DNA of 43,438 nt, taken from NCBI GenBank assembly GCA_016703765.1, contig JADJBL010000041.1, positions 1 to 43,438 on the forward strand, read 5' to 3'. Source of the stretch: Saprospirales bacterium. Its GTDB lineage: Bacteria; Bacteroidota; Bacteroidia; Chitinophagales; Saprospiraceae. This document shows, in pieces, positions 24,770-33,185 of this stretch (its first letter is position 1; each line of letters starts with the position of its first letter). The notes beneath the pieces were generated by a model. The model did no database searches, was not told where the DNA came from, and worked only from the letters and a program-made list of their open reading frames with translations. A program made the position numbers and the translations under genes.

Positions 24770-25573
24770 ATGTCGACAGAAATACTAAACAAGGAATTCG
24801 AGGTTGTCAGGGGGCAATTGAAATCTTACGTCCTGAGGATCACGGCAAGCGTTTCGGATACGGAGGACATCGTGCAGGACACCTATTTGAAAGCTTCGGA
24901 AAAGCTGGGGAGTTTCAGGGGAGAGTCTTCCATGAAAACCTGGTTATTTGCCATAGCCTCCAACCTCGCAAAAGACAACCGGCGCGCCAAAAGGCGCTGG
25001 GCGGAAAACGTGACGGATATGGGCAAGGAGGCGGCTCTGTCCGATCCGCAATTCTTTCGCGAAGCCATGCAGATCCGCATAACCTCGCCACAGGGGCAGT
25101 TTGAGATCAAGGAACATATTGCATTTTGCTTCACCTGCATCTCCAAGTCCTTGCCCCTGGAACAACAAATCAGCCTGTTGCTCAAAGAAGTCTACGAATT
25201 CAAAGTTCCCGAAATAGCGCAAATCATCGACACGAGCGAAGCCATGGTCAAGTATTACCTGCATACCGGCCGGACCAAAATGACGGGGATATTTGAAGGC
25301 AGATGCGCCCTGATCAACAAGACCGGGGTTTGCCACCAGTGCACCGAACTAAACGGGATCTTCAACCCGAAACAGAAAGCCCAGGAGGAACTGGTGAAGA
25401 TCGACATGGCAAGGGAGGCCGAAAAAGCAGATAAAGAGCGCCTGTTTGACCTCAGGATGCAGGTTGTGCGGGGGATCGACCCCTTTGAATCCGGCGCCGC
25501 AGAATTGCAACTACATCATTTGGAGCACAATAGAAAGGTCATGGAAAGTTTCCTGGAAAAAAAGGCCGAATAG
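24770..25573 (+). CDS. ECF-type RNA polymerase sigma factor with Cys-containing C-terminal extension
   Basis: 267 residues from the ATG at 24770 (frame open from 24725). Sigma region 2: YVLRITASVSDTEDIVQDTY, LGSFRGESSMKTWLFAIASN. Region 4: LPLEQQISLLLKEVYEFKVP and EIAQIIDTSEAMVKYYLHTG. After region 4 comes an extension of about 85 residues with GRCALINKTGVCHQCTELNG (three Cys, a CxxC) and a charged helical tail. Such a tail may bind zinc or act as a built-in sensor in place of an anti-sigma factor. Eleven bases after the PepSY gene and 45 before an SRPBCC gene, which may be in its regulon. Confidence 0.88.
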   Translation: MSTEILNKEFEVVRGQLKSYVLRITASVSDTEDIVQDTYLKASEKLGSFRGESSMKTWLFAIASNLAKDNRRAKRRWAENVTDMGKEAALSDPQFFREAMQIRITSPQGQFEIKEHIAFCFTCISKSLPLEQQISLLLKEVYEFKVPEIAQIIDTSEAMVKYYLHTGRTKMTGIFEGRCALINKTGVCHQCTELNGIFNPKQKAQEELVKIDMAREAEKADKERLFDLRMQVVRGIDPFESGAAELQLHHLEHNRKVMESFLEKKAE

Positions 25574-25618
25574 CCTATCGTTTTGTACCGGCAGACCGTC
25601 GAAGTTGTAAAAACCAAA

Positions 25619-26131
25619 ATGAATTATTTCTTCACCATTTTATCGATTATGGCATCAACAACCTTCGGAATGGCTCAAGACGGCAAAGCCACGACCATTA
25701 AAAAGACTTTTAGCCGCGAAACTTCTGTGGGCATTGAAATCCAGGCAGACCCCTATATCGTGTGGGCGCTCCTGACCAATGCTTCCGACTACCCGAGATG
25801 GAATACCACCGTTATTTCCATCGAGGGAAACATTGAAAAAGATGGAAAGATCAAGCTAAAATCAACGCTCGACCCGAAAAGGACATACAAACTGAAAGTT
25901 AAGGAGTTTGAGCCTGGAAAGAGGCTTGTTTGGGGCGACGGACAAGGAAACAGGAGTTACTCCTTAAACAGTACAGGAACCGGGAAGCTCGCCTTCACCA
26001 TGAACGAGAAGATCGGGGGATTGATGTTCCCCATGTACTCGAAGTACATTCCGCCCTTTGACCAATCCTTCGAGCAGTTTGCAGCCGATTTGAAGAAGGA
26101 GGCTGAAACCATTCAAAACACAAAAAAGTAG
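25619..26131 (+). CDS. Exported SRPBCC-domain protein
   Basis: 170 residues from the ATG at 25619, giving a signal peptide (MNYFFTILSIMASTTFGMAQ). The mature part is a START/SRPBCC fold: VGIEIQADPYIVWALLTNAS, YPRWNTTVISIEG, KLKVKEFEPGKRLVWGDG and the C-terminal helix FEQFAADLKKEAE. Unusual in being exported; most relatives are cytoplasmic. A periplasmic lipid- or ligand-binding role is inferred. Six bases before the next gene. Confidence 0.82.
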   Translation: MNYFFTILSIMASTTFGMAQDGKATTIKKTFSRETSVGIEIQADPYIVWALLTNASDYPRWNTTVISIEGNIEKDGKIKLKSTLDPKRTYKLKVKEFEPGKRLVWGDGQGNRSYSLNSTGTGKLAFTMNEKIGGLMFPMYSKYIPPFDQSFEQFAADLKKEAETIQNTKK

Positions 26132-26137
26132 CGAAAT

Positions 26138-26539
26138 ATGGAAAAAGGAACCAAAGAAAACCCCTGGAAGCTCAAAACGCCTCCCCAGACATCCGATTAT
26201 GAAATGTACCAGGATGTCAAGGACGGGAAGGAAGTCATTGTTTGCGTAGTCGGGAAGACGACCCTGCTTTACGACTACCAATGCCTGAAAGACCTCCAGA
26301 CCATGCTTAAAAACCATGGCGACTGGATGGAACTGGGCAGCGCCGACGAGCAAAAACCCGCAAAGGAAGGAACCGTGGAAGCCTGGGGTCGCTCGACCGA
26401 CAACCCGGTCGGAGGCTGGTACGGTTTGAAAAAAGGCCTTCGCGGCCGTTTCGGAATGTATATCCCGCCTTTAATGGAAGAACTGGGCCTCGCGGAAGTG
26501 ACCCACGACGCGAAAGGCAACAAAATGAGGGCGAAGTAA
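26138..26539 (+). CDS. Conserved hypothetical protein (DUF6855-like)
   Basis: 133 residues, soluble. Strongly patterned sequence: GTKENPWKLKTPPQTSDYEM, LKNHGDWMELGSADEQKPAK, EGTVEAWGRS, NPVGGWYGLKKGLRGRFGMY and PPLMEELGLAEVTHDAKGNK. I recognise this as a widespread family also found in Actinobacteria, with no known function. Six bases after the exported SRPBCC gene, and followed at once by a strong terminator, so it is the last gene of that transcript. Confidence 0.7.
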   Translation: MEKGTKENPWKLKTPPQTSDYEMYQDVKDGKEVIVCVVGKTTLLYDYQCLKDLQTMLKNHGDWMELGSADEQKPAKEGTVEAWGRSTDNPVGGWYGLKKGLRGRFGMYIPPLMEELGLAEVTHDAKGNKMRAK

Positions 26540-26543
26540 AGAG

Positions 26544-26579
26544 CGGAACTGCGGTCTTTGGCCGGCAGTTCCGTTAAAT
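26544..26579 (+). terminator. Rho-independent terminator
   Basis: CGGAACTGC (26544-26552) pairs perfectly with GCAGTTCCG (26565-26573), loop of 12, followed by TTAAATTTTG and further T-rich sequence to 26590. Five bases after the stop of the DUF6855-like gene. Confidence 0.85.
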
Positions 26580-26605
26580 TTTGTATTTTTCGGTAAATTC
26601 GAGCA

Positions 26606-27484
26606 ATGGCTTACCGAAAAATCGAGATTGTAACGGCCCCAAGAGAGCCCCATTTCGTGGGCGATGGATTCAGGGTGCATAATTTTATCCCAAGCGGGTT
26701 CCGGCTGGATATGGAGCGGATGAACCCCTTTATCATGCTGGACTACGGCTCCAAATTTCATTTCCCTCCTTCCGAGCAGCCCAGGGGCGTGGGGGTGCAC
26801 CCACACCGCGGTTTCGAAACCGTGACCATAGCCTACAAGGGCAAGGTGGCGCACCACGACAGCGCGGGCAACAGCGGGATCATCGGCGAGGGCGATGTGC
26901 AGTGGATGACGGCCGCTTCCGGCATTTTGCACAAGGAATACCACGAGGAGAATTTCAGCAAAACAGGCGGCGAATTTCAGATGGTGCAGCTTTGGGTGAA
27001 CCTGCCTGCAAAGGACAAAATGTCCCCGCCAAAGTACCAGGGCCTTACCCATGATGCCATTAATAAATACTCCCTCGCCGGAAACGCGGGGGTCATAGAG
27101 GTCATCGCCGGCCAATACAAAGATGTGAAGGGCGCGGCCTCCACTTTTTCTCCCGTCCACCTGCTAAACGCCAAGCTGAACAAGGGCGCCAAAGCGGATT
27201 TTTCTTTTCCAATGAACTTCAACACCGGGCTGCTCGTAGTGGAGGGCAGTGTTGTGGTAAACGGCGAGGAAGCCGTAAAAACCGACCATTTCGCGTTGTT
27301 TGAAAACGAGGGGGAGGAGTTTACGGTCGAGGCATTGGAGAATGCCGTCGTGCTTATCCTGAGCGGAGAGCCCATCCGGGAACCTATTGCGGCGCACGGG
27401 CCTTTTGTCATGAATACCAGGCAGGAAATCATCCAGGCTTTCGAGGACTTCCATTCGGGAAAATTCGGGACTCTGGAAGATTAA
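26606..27484 (+). CDS. Pirin-family cupin protein
   Basis: 292 residues, two cupin domains. Metal-binding motif of the N-terminal domain: His65 and His67 in GVHPHRGFETVT, His109 and Glu111 in GILHKEYHEE. Also MNPFIMLDYG and GDVQWMTAASG, standard for pirins. Bacterial pirins include quercetin dioxygenases (YhhW) and modulators of pyruvate metabolism; the metal site is complete so dioxygenase activity is possible. Cytoplasmic. Sits after a terminator and before two SRPBCC genes. Confidence 0.94.
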   Translation: MAYRKIEIVTAPREPHFVGDGFRVHNFIPSGFRLDMERMNPFIMLDYGSKFHFPPSEQPRGVGVHPHRGFETVTIAYKGKVAHHDSAGNSGIIGEGDVQWMTAASGILHKEYHEENFSKTGGEFQMVQLWVNLPAKDKMSPPKYQGLTHDAINKYSLAGNAGVIEVIAGQYKDVKGAASTFSPVHLLNAKLNKGAKADFSFPMNFNTGLLVVEGSVVVNGEEAVKTDHFALFENEGEEFTVEALENAVVLILSGEPIREPIAAHGPFVMNTRQEIIQAFEDFHSGKFGTLED

Positions 27485-27512
27485 GCGCCTCCATCATAAA
27501 TCAATCAAAAAA

Positions 27513-27941
27513 ATGAAAACAAAGAACATCAAGCAATCCCTCACCATAAAGGCGCCAGCGGCAAAGGTGTACGAGGCGTTCATGAGCGAGAAAGAGCACC
27601 AGGAGTTCACCGGTCTGCCTGCGGTAATCGACCCTACGGTAGGCGGAAAATTTGTCACCTGCGGGACCCTCAACTTCGGATACACCCTGCATCTGGAGCC
27701 CGGGAAGCGGATTATCCAGGCCTGGTCGCACGGAAATTTTCCCGATAACCAATACTCCGTCATCGACATCGAGTTGACGGAAACGAAAAAGGGATCGACC
27801 AAGCTGCTGTTTCGCCAATTGGGCGCTCCCGATAAATGCGTCAAATGGCTCGCTCCCGGCTGGGAGGAGACCTACTGGAAACCCTTGAGGAAATACCTCG
27901 AAAAGGGGGTTGTCAGAAAACTCAAGGAGAAGAAAAAATAA
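27513..27941 (+). CDS. SRPBCC / AHSA1-like domain protein
   Basis: 142 residues. AHSA1 features: KQSLTIKAPAAKVYEAFMSE, HQEFTGLPAVID, GGKFVTCGTLNFGYTLHLEP, and the C-terminal WLAPGWEETYWKPLRKYLEK. Ligand unknown. Seven bases separate its stop from the next SRPBCC gene, so the pair is co-transcribed and probably arose by duplication of the same fold. Confidence 0.88.
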   Translation: MKTKNIKQSLTIKAPAAKVYEAFMSEKEHQEFTGLPAVIDPTVGGKFVTCGTLNFGYTLHLEPGKRIIQAWSHGNFPDNQYSVIDIELTETKKGSTKLLFRQLGAPDKCVKWLAPGWEETYWKPLRKYLEKGVVRKLKEKKK

Positions 27942-27948
27942 GCTTGAT

Positions 27949-28404
27949 ATGAGCAAAATGATCGTGACCAACCGCATTTCCATCCAGGCGCCTGCGGCCA
28001 GGGTTTGGGATGCACTGACCAACCCTTTCCTGACGAAAATATACATGTACGGCTGTGAAACAGTTTCCGACTGGAAGGTTGGGAGTCCGCTGCAGTGGAG
28101 GGGAAGTTATGAAGGGAAGGAGATGGTCTTTGTCAGCGGCGTCATTGTGGACATTCAGCCGAATGTGCGGTTGGTCTATACCGTTTTCGATCCAAACTCC
28201 GGCATGGAGGACATCCCCCAAAACCACCTGAATGTGACTTACACGCTGGCGGAGCGCGACGGGGAGACCGAACTGGTCGTAACCCAGGACGGCTTCGAAA
28301 CGGCAGCCGAGGGGGAGAAAAGGTATCAGGAGGTGTACAATAACGGCGAAGGCTGGAACCCGATCCTGGTCGAAATCAAGAAGTTGGTCGAATCGGAGGC
28401 ATAA
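27949..28404 (+). CDS. SRPBCC / AHSA1-like domain protein
   Basis: 151 residues from the ATG at 27949; the frame is open from 27910, but that part overlaps the upstream gene. Family features: NRISIQAPAARVWDALTNPF, LTKIYMYG, WKVGSPLQWRGSYEGKEMVF and LVVTQDGFETAAEGEKRYQE. Fourth SRPBCC protein in the window. Ligand unknown. Confidence 0.88.
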   Translation: MSKMIVTNRISIQAPAARVWDALTNPFLTKIYMYGCETVSDWKVGSPLQWRGSYEGKEMVFVSGVIVDIQPNVRLVYTVFDPNSGMEDIPQNHLNVTYTLAERDGETELVVTQDGFETAAEGEKRYQEVYNNGEGWNPILVEIKKLVESEA

Positions 28405-28437
28405 GGCCGATTCCTGAAAAATTTATACCTTGGCCGC

Positions 28438-28806
28438 GTGAAAGGTTCGAGAATAATTACCATCCTTTTCCTGCTTTGCTGCTATATCCTGAGTCCGGGA
28501 AGCAACGAGGGTCCTGCATTGTACAATGCCGCTCGGGATGGCAATACCCCAAAGCCCGAGGCCGGTTTTTCGATAGAGACTCCTCATCTCTATACCTCCC
28601 CTTTCAAGACGGAGAACGTCTTCGATTCTCCGGGCAGCCAGGTTTCCGTAGTCCCGAAGAGCAAGTGGAATTGCTTTTGGAGCTATTTTCAGGTCCGGGA
28701 GGCCTTTTGGGTCAGGGCTATACATCTATATCTCTGGCGCTCAAAAACCATTTTTATCGGCCTTGAAACCACCGATATCATCTTTCCTTTCCACCATTTC
28801 CTTTAG
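28438..28806 (+). CDS. Hypothetical exported protein
   Basis: 122 residues from a GTG; no ATG is available. An N-terminal hydrophobic stretch (IITILFLLCCYILSPGS) suggests a signal peptide. The second half reads KWNCFWSYFQVREAFWVRAI and IYLWRSK-like TIFIGLETTDIIFPFHHF, an aromatic-rich pattern I have the impression of seeing in small Bacteroidota proteins but cannot name. A TACCTTGG element at 28426-28433 lies too close to the GTG for an ordinary leader, so the start may be further in or the transcript leaderless. Function unknown. Confidence 0.5.
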   Translation: MKGSRIITILFLLCCYILSPGSNEGPALYNAARDGNTPKPEAGFSIETPHLYTSPFKTENVFDSPGSQVSVVPKSKWNCFWSYFQVREAFWVRAIHLYLWRSKTIFIGLETTDIIFPFHHFL

Positions 28807-28821
28807 ACTGGGGTAAAACAC

Positions 28822-28918
28822 GGACCACAGATTAATCAGATTTAATGATTTCGCTGATTTTTTAGGGTGAATTCCCTTGAAATCTGTGTAATCATCAAAT
28901 CAGCGTAATCTGTGGTCC
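28822..28918. repeat. Extragenic imperfect palindrome (CCACAGATTA family)
   Basis: Outer arms GGACCACAGATTA (28822-28834) and TAATCTGTGGTCC (28906-28918) are perfect. A second pair, CGCTGATTT (28852-28860) and AAATCAGCG (28897-28905), adjoins on the right but is set off by a 17-base bulge on the left. The bulge (ATCAGATTTAATGATTT) is itself a variant of the arm. It fills most of the gap between two plus-strand genes. Confidence 0.85.
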
Positions 28919-28962
28919 AGCGACATTTTACCTTTTTTCAGCCCACTTTAAAATGAATAAAA

Positions 28963-29448
28963 ATGGACATTTTCTCAATTATAATAGTTGTAGTCTTATT
29001 CGGTTCGTTTATCGTGCCTCTTGTCTGGGTAAGCATGGCTAAAAAAGCAAAAGAAAAAAAGCGGCTTCTGGCCCTATCTCAATTTGCGGAAAGCCACAAA
29101 GGGAAAATCTCCGAATACGATCTCTGGAAAGATCGTGCAATCGGGGTTGACAAGGACCAGCACTTGTTGTTTTTCATCCGGGATCACTCCGGGAAAGAGC
29201 AGAAAACAGCCCTCCGCCTGACAGACATTTCGAAATGCAAAACCGCAAGCAAAACCAAACCGGGTCAGCATACCGGGTATGACCATCTCGACCTGGTTTT
29301 AGTCCAGCGCGAAAACGGCGAACAGGAAACCAAACTCAATTTTTACAATTCGGAAACCGACAGCCTCACCCTGACCGGGGAGCTTCAGCTCATCGAAAAA
29401 TGGGGGAAGATCGCAAACGAGGAACTGGCGCGGACCAACCATAAATAA
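28963..29448 (+). CDS. Single-pass membrane protein of unknown function
   Basis: 161 residues. One N-terminal helix (IIIVVVLFGSFIVPLVWVSM) followed by a basic stretch (KKAKEKKR) and a soluble cytoplasmic domain with alternating strands (LLFFIRDHSG, ALRLTDISKCKTAS, HLDLVLVQRENG, TLTGELQLIEKWGKI). The topology suggests the domain stays on the cytoplasmic side. No known motif. Followed by a clear terminator. Confidence 0.65.
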   Translation: MDIFSIIIVVVLFGSFIVPLVWVSMAKKAKEKKRLLALSQFAESHKGKISEYDLWKDRAIGVDKDQHLLFFIRDHSGKEQKTALRLTDISKCKTASKTKPGQHTGYDHLDLVLVQRENGEQETKLNFYNSETDSLTLTGELQLIEKWGKIANEELARTNHK

Positions 29449-29472
29449 TCCGTATCCGGACTAACCTTTTGG

Positions 29473-29512
29473 CCCCCTGCATGGATGAATCCAGCGCAGG
29501 GGGTCAATTTTT
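29473..29512 (+). terminator. Rho-independent terminator
   Basis: CCCCCTGC (29473-29480) pairs with GCAGGGGG (29496-29503), with an inner GGA/TCC stem, followed by TCAATTTTT to 29512. It ends the plus-strand gene at 29448 and lies just before the convergent sulfotransferase stop. Confidence 0.85.
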
Positions 29513-29527
29513 CCAATAGCTGGACTC

Positions 29528-30196
29528 CTAGCTTGATTTCGTCTTTTTTGCAAGCTCTTTTGTGAAATTTTCCCTTGAATTTGACCGGGGAAAAGGGGCA
29601 TCCGGTACCGGCACTTCGAGAAAACGGCACAGCGGCTCCCAACCGTCTTTCACTTCAAAAACGAGTAGTTTATCGGGCGGAACACTTTGCTGGACCTTCA
29701 AATTCCATTCGTGGTAAATCCTTTTGCATGCTTCCCCGTCATCGGTTTTGCCCTGGAAGAAAGAATCGTGCACGATCTCTCTGGCGTACTTTAAAGCCCT
29801 CAGCATAGCTTTGTATTTCGCGGAAAAAATGGCCAATATTCTCATAATACCTGTTATGATAGCCGGTATCTTTCTGAAAATGGTATGCGAAGCGCTTTCA
29901 TACCATTTATCGGCGTCTCTGACGGTCAGGATCACTTTGGCATCGGGGTATTCATCCAAAAATTCCCGGTAGTAAATAGCTGCGGGAAAATCCACGGAAG
30001 CCTGGTAGCCGTGGAATAGTTTCGACAAATTTGTGCTTCCGCCCTCCCTGAGCTCTTCCCAATGGATGAGTTGGGCGGGGTTTTTCATCAGTTCGTACAT
30101 GTGATAGCACTTGTCGTAGCCGAGATGTTCGAGCGCCAGCTTGAGCGTTTCTGTTCCGGTTCGTCCAAGTCCGGCGCCAATAACTTTCAGTCCCAT
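29528..30196 (-). CDS. Sulfotransferase-family protein
   Basis: 222 residues from the ATG at 30194-30196. Sulfotransferase P-loop-like PAPS site near the N-terminus: VIGAGLGRTGTETLKLALEH. Then HMYELMKNPAQLIHWEEL, the DFPAAIYYREFLDEYPDAKV strand and VILTVRDADKWYES (3'-phosphate-binding segment). The C-terminal VPPDKLLVFEVKDGWEPLCR and FLEVPVPDAPFPRSNS are typical of the family often annotated as sulfotransferase in animals, fungi and bacteria. It would transfer sulfate from PAPS to an unknown acceptor. Cytoplasmic, monocistronic. Confidence 0.88.
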   Translation of the reverse strand: MGLKVIGAGLGRTGTETLKLALEHLGYDKCYHMYELMKNPAQLIHWEELREGGSTNLSKLFHGYQASVDFPAAIYYREFLDEYPDAKVILTVRDADKWYESASHTIFRKIPAIITGIMRILAIFSAKYKAMLRALKYAREIVHDSFFQGKTDDGEACKRIYHEWNLKVQQSVPPDKLLVFEVKDGWEPLCRFLEVPVPDAPFPRSNSRENFTKELAKKTKSS

Positions 30197-30288
30197 AATT
30201 TTTGGTTTTATTTTCAACAAAGATACCCTCGATCCGGCCGGGCAGGTATCCGTATGGTCGCAAAGAGTAGCAATTTTGTCGCGTGCTT

Positions 30289-31158
30289 TCAGGCCTCCAG
30301 CCTGTACCCCACTCCATGTACGGTGGCGATGCGGACCGAGGGGTCGCTCCGGAGTATTTTTCGAAGGCGCGAAACAAACATATCGAGGCTTCGACCGACC
30401 AATATCCCCTCGTCGGCCCAAACCGACTGAAGGATAAACTCCCGTTCGAGCAGCAGATTGGGGCGGCTGCAAAACAGGTGCAGGAGCTTGGTTTCGCGGT
30501 ACGTCAGGTCGTACTTCACCCCGCCCGATATGAGTTGCTGGTTTGCCACATCGAGGCTGGAGTTGCCGAATTCCAGTAGTTCGGGCTCGACCCCCAGTCT
30601 TTTTTTCTTCCCTTTCCATCCGGCCATGACCAGTCCGGTGAGCAGGCAGGCGCCTGCCAGCATGCCCCAAAGGGGATTTTGCTCCCTGGGCGGAGGGGGC
30701 AGTTCAAATGCAATCCGAAGGCGGTAGCAATCTCCCGATTGGTCGCGGCCTCCGCAGGGCACGTCCCGGGACGTCAAATAGTCTTGGATGTTATAGCCGA
30801 GTTGCAAGGTCGAATCGGCGCAATTCAACACCGCTACATCGTAATTATAGCCGATCCCCTGCACATCTAAAGACGCCTGGGTATGGGGGCAGGCTGTCGT
30901 ATGAAAAGGGCCGTTCGAGCCGGACTATCCAGGTGGAGGGCCCGTCTGTTCGACGGGAGGGATGCGGGAGGTCGAATCGCCCGAGGCCCGGAGCAGGTGG
31001 TGAGCGGCTCGCCGAAGGGCCAGGTTTACCCTTTCCGGGAAACGGCTTTCATCCGGCCCTTGGCGGGGCTTTCCCGACAGGGTAAACTGAAGAAACAGGG
31101 CGCCCGACAACAGGAGCAGCAAGAGGGGGGCCGATTTTCTAAAGGAAAGCTTGTTCAT
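30289..31158 (-). CDS. Membrane-anchored winged-helix regulator with periplasmic sensor (two frameshifts)
   Basis: The N-terminal frame (from the ATG at 31156-31158) gives a helix (APLLLLLLSGALFLQFTLSG) and FPERVNLALRRAAHHLLRAS before it stops at 30925. The C-terminal frame holds a second helix (LWGMLAGACLLTGLVMAGW) and an OmpR/PhoB-type winged helix (YDLTYRETKLLHLFCSRPNL, GRSLDMFVSRLRKIL, ATVHGVGYRLEA). Adding one base at the GGG runs 30938-30940 and 30879-30881 (C-runs on the coding strand) joins them through WIVRLERPFSYDSLPPY and SLDVQGIGYNYDVAVLNCAD. The result is helix, Cys-containing periplasmic domain, helix, cytoplasmic DNA-binding domain. No receiver domain. Signal and targets unknown. 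Confidence 0.8.
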
Positions 31159-31202
31159 CCGCACAAAAATAGCTCATTTCTTCTGACCGCGCTGAGCTTT
31201 GG

Positions 31203-31610
31203 TTACTCGACCAGGATGGCGTTATGGGGAAGCGCATATTCGTTACCGACGGTGAGAATCACGATGGCGTCGCCCTTCCGGCATTTTGCCAGCACTTTTT
31301 GCACCTCGATCCCGGTAAACCGCTTGTCGGAAAAGCTGCAAATGGTGCCCGTATTCCCGTCGCGGATCGCCAGTTTGAACTCCAGTTTTTCGGTACTGCT
31401 CCACTCATTATTATCGTATGTGGCGGTGCAGACGGTCAACAGGCCGCTCGCTTCAGCCGGCAGTCTGCAAGTACCCGTGGGCGAGTAGTCATCGACGATC
31501 ATGGCATCGTTCAAAAAAGCGGCGGAGCAGTTGGTGTAAAGCTCCTGGCCGAAGCCGACAGGGAGCATAAGGAGCAGCGCGGCGGCGAGTAAAAGGATTG
31601 TCCTGATCAT
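31203..31610 (-). CDS. Small exported protein of unknown function
   Basis: 135 residues from the ATG at 31608-31610. Signal peptide MIRTILLLAAALLLMLPVGF, cleaved near FGQ. The mature domain of about 115 residues is beta-rich with Cys residues (LYTNCSAAF, TGTCRLPAE, TVCTATYDN, TICSFSDK, LAKCRKGD), suggesting disulfides. LPAEASGLLTVCTATYDNNE and KLEFKLAIRDGNTGTI look like a jelly-roll or Ig-like sandwich. No family recognised. It lies next to the membrane-anchored regulator, transcribed first, so it may be a periplasmic partner; this is only positional inference. Confidence 0.6.
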   Translation of the reverse strand: MIRTILLLAAALLLMLPVGFGQELYTNCSAAFLNDAMIVDDYSPTGTCRLPAEASGLLTVCTATYDNNEWSSTEKLEFKLAIRDGNTGTICSFSDKRFTGIEVQKVLAKCRKGDAIVILTVGNEYALPHNAILVE

Positions 31611-31637
31611 GGGGAGAGGTTTAATGAGTGAATGGGA

Positions 31638-31671
31638 CAAAGGTATGGCCGGCTGCTAAACCCGGTGCAAA
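31638..31671 (-). promoter_or_regulatory. Promoter of the small exported protein gene
   Basis: On the minus strand TTTG (31671-31668), a 22-base spacer and TACCTTTG (31645-31638) match the Bacteroidota consensus fully, 28 bases before the ATG at 31610. Confidence 0.6.
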
Positions 31672-31749
31672 AGGGGGGTAAAAGGATGTAAAGGAGATGT
31701 AAAAGTTTGGGGTTTAGGTTGGGAGTTGCCTATGTTGGCGCATTACAAT

Positions 31750-33169
31750 TTATTTTTTCAATATTGTTCGAGTCAAAAAACCCCCTTTCGTACTTAAAGT
31801 GAGTAAATACACCCCGGCAGGATAGCCTGTTAAATCAATCGTAAAGGTTCCATTATTTTCGAACTGTCTTTTCGCGAGTAATCTTCCGTTTTGGTCGTTA
31901 AATAGTATTGCGAACTGGCCAGGTTGGGGAAGGGTTATTTCAATGTTTACTTTATCTGTTGCCGGATTTGGATTGATGTCAACATTTGCTTCAATTTTTT
32001 TATTTGAAATAATACCGGTTATTGGGCTTCCCGAGTATTTATACATATTGAAAGGTTTATTTGACGCTCTTTGCCAATCGCCGCCATATCCAACTGAAGG
32101 ATTGGAAAATGTCAATCCGGCAACGAATTCATCTGTGACGCCAAGTTGTATCCAGGTTTGCCCCCAATCATGGCTAACCTGGGTTGTATATGGTCCAAAA
32201 TTATTTTCACGGGTTGTTGCGATGATTGCAAGAGAATTTGGAACCAATTCGGCTGATGTGGTCATTTGCCCATTAATCTCGCCACTTTGCTGCCAGGTCT
32301 CCCCGCCGTCAGTTGTACGATAGATTGGTGTGTTTGTTTGCCCTTCGCCAACCCAGGGATTACCTTCCAGTGCTATTCCATTAAGCGAATCGGCAAAAGA
32401 GATTCCGTACAGCCCTTCAAAATTAAATGCTTCCCATGTCTGGCCCGCATCCTTCGACCGAAACAAGCGGCTTCCCAGTACGGTAGGGAAATTTGCACCG
32501 TTCATCGTCTCAAACCAAATGGTTTGACCGATCGCGTCGTAAGAACCGTGGCCACTCCAGCCGTATTCGGATGAGGAGATAGGCGCTGGTATCTCACTTT
32601 CCGGTATTCGTACCCAATTTTGTCCTCCATCAACGGTGCGCCAAATTTCAAAGAACGGGTTCGCACTGCCCTGGTAATTTGTTGGGTCGCCCATGGCAAT
32701 CCCTATTTGTGAATCCCAAAAAAACACTAAATTAACATACCCAATTCCCGTCGGAAATCCATTTTGTAATTGCTGCTCCCATGTTGCTCCCCGTCTGTTG
32801 TTTGTAGATATAATTTTCAAACGAAGCCCCACCGTTTATAAGACTAATCCAGGCAATAGAATCTGAAACGGGACTAATATTACTGGCAAATAAATTAGTA
32901 CCGGATGGGGTTGTGACACCATTCCATGTTTCGCCACCGTCATTTGACCGGGTTATCACCAAAATGACGGAGTTTTGAGATTGAGTAAATGTGGTATTCT
33001 GAACTGTGTATTTATTGCAGATAGACCATACCACCTGATTGTCAAAAGGAGACATTTGCAAGTCATATAACCCTTGTTTTTCCGGTAAAACAGGCGACTG
33101 GCTTGTCCACTGGGAAAATCCAAAATTACAGGTCAGGCAAAACAGGAAAGTATTAAGTGCTTTTTTCAT
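31750..33169 (-). CDS. T9SS-secreted Asp-box propeller protein, paralogue A (two frameshifts)
   Basis: Starts at the ATG at 33167-33169 (signal peptide KKALNTFLFCLTCNFGFSQW). Asp-box motifs SNDGGETWNG, TVDGGQNWVR, SKDAGQTWEA and TTDGGETWQQ; C-terminal type-A T9SS sorting domain from about INPNPATDKVNIEI to GVYLLTLSTKGGFLTRTILK. The upstream frame fails near 32800. Adding one base to TTT at 32801-32803 and one to CCCC at 32789-32792 gives YIYKTTDGGATWEQQ, which aligns with YIMRTTDGGQTWERQ in the neighbour, so this is one gene of about 470 residues. Secreted to the cell surface; ligand unknown. Confidence 0.85.
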
Positions 33170-33185
33170 AATTTTTTTTTTGTAA

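Noticed and set aside
30196..30670. Longer N-terminus for the sulfotransferase
   Set aside because: The extra 158 residues are Arg/Gly/Pro-rich shadow of the regulator gene; the P-loop-like motif begins right after the ATG at 30196.
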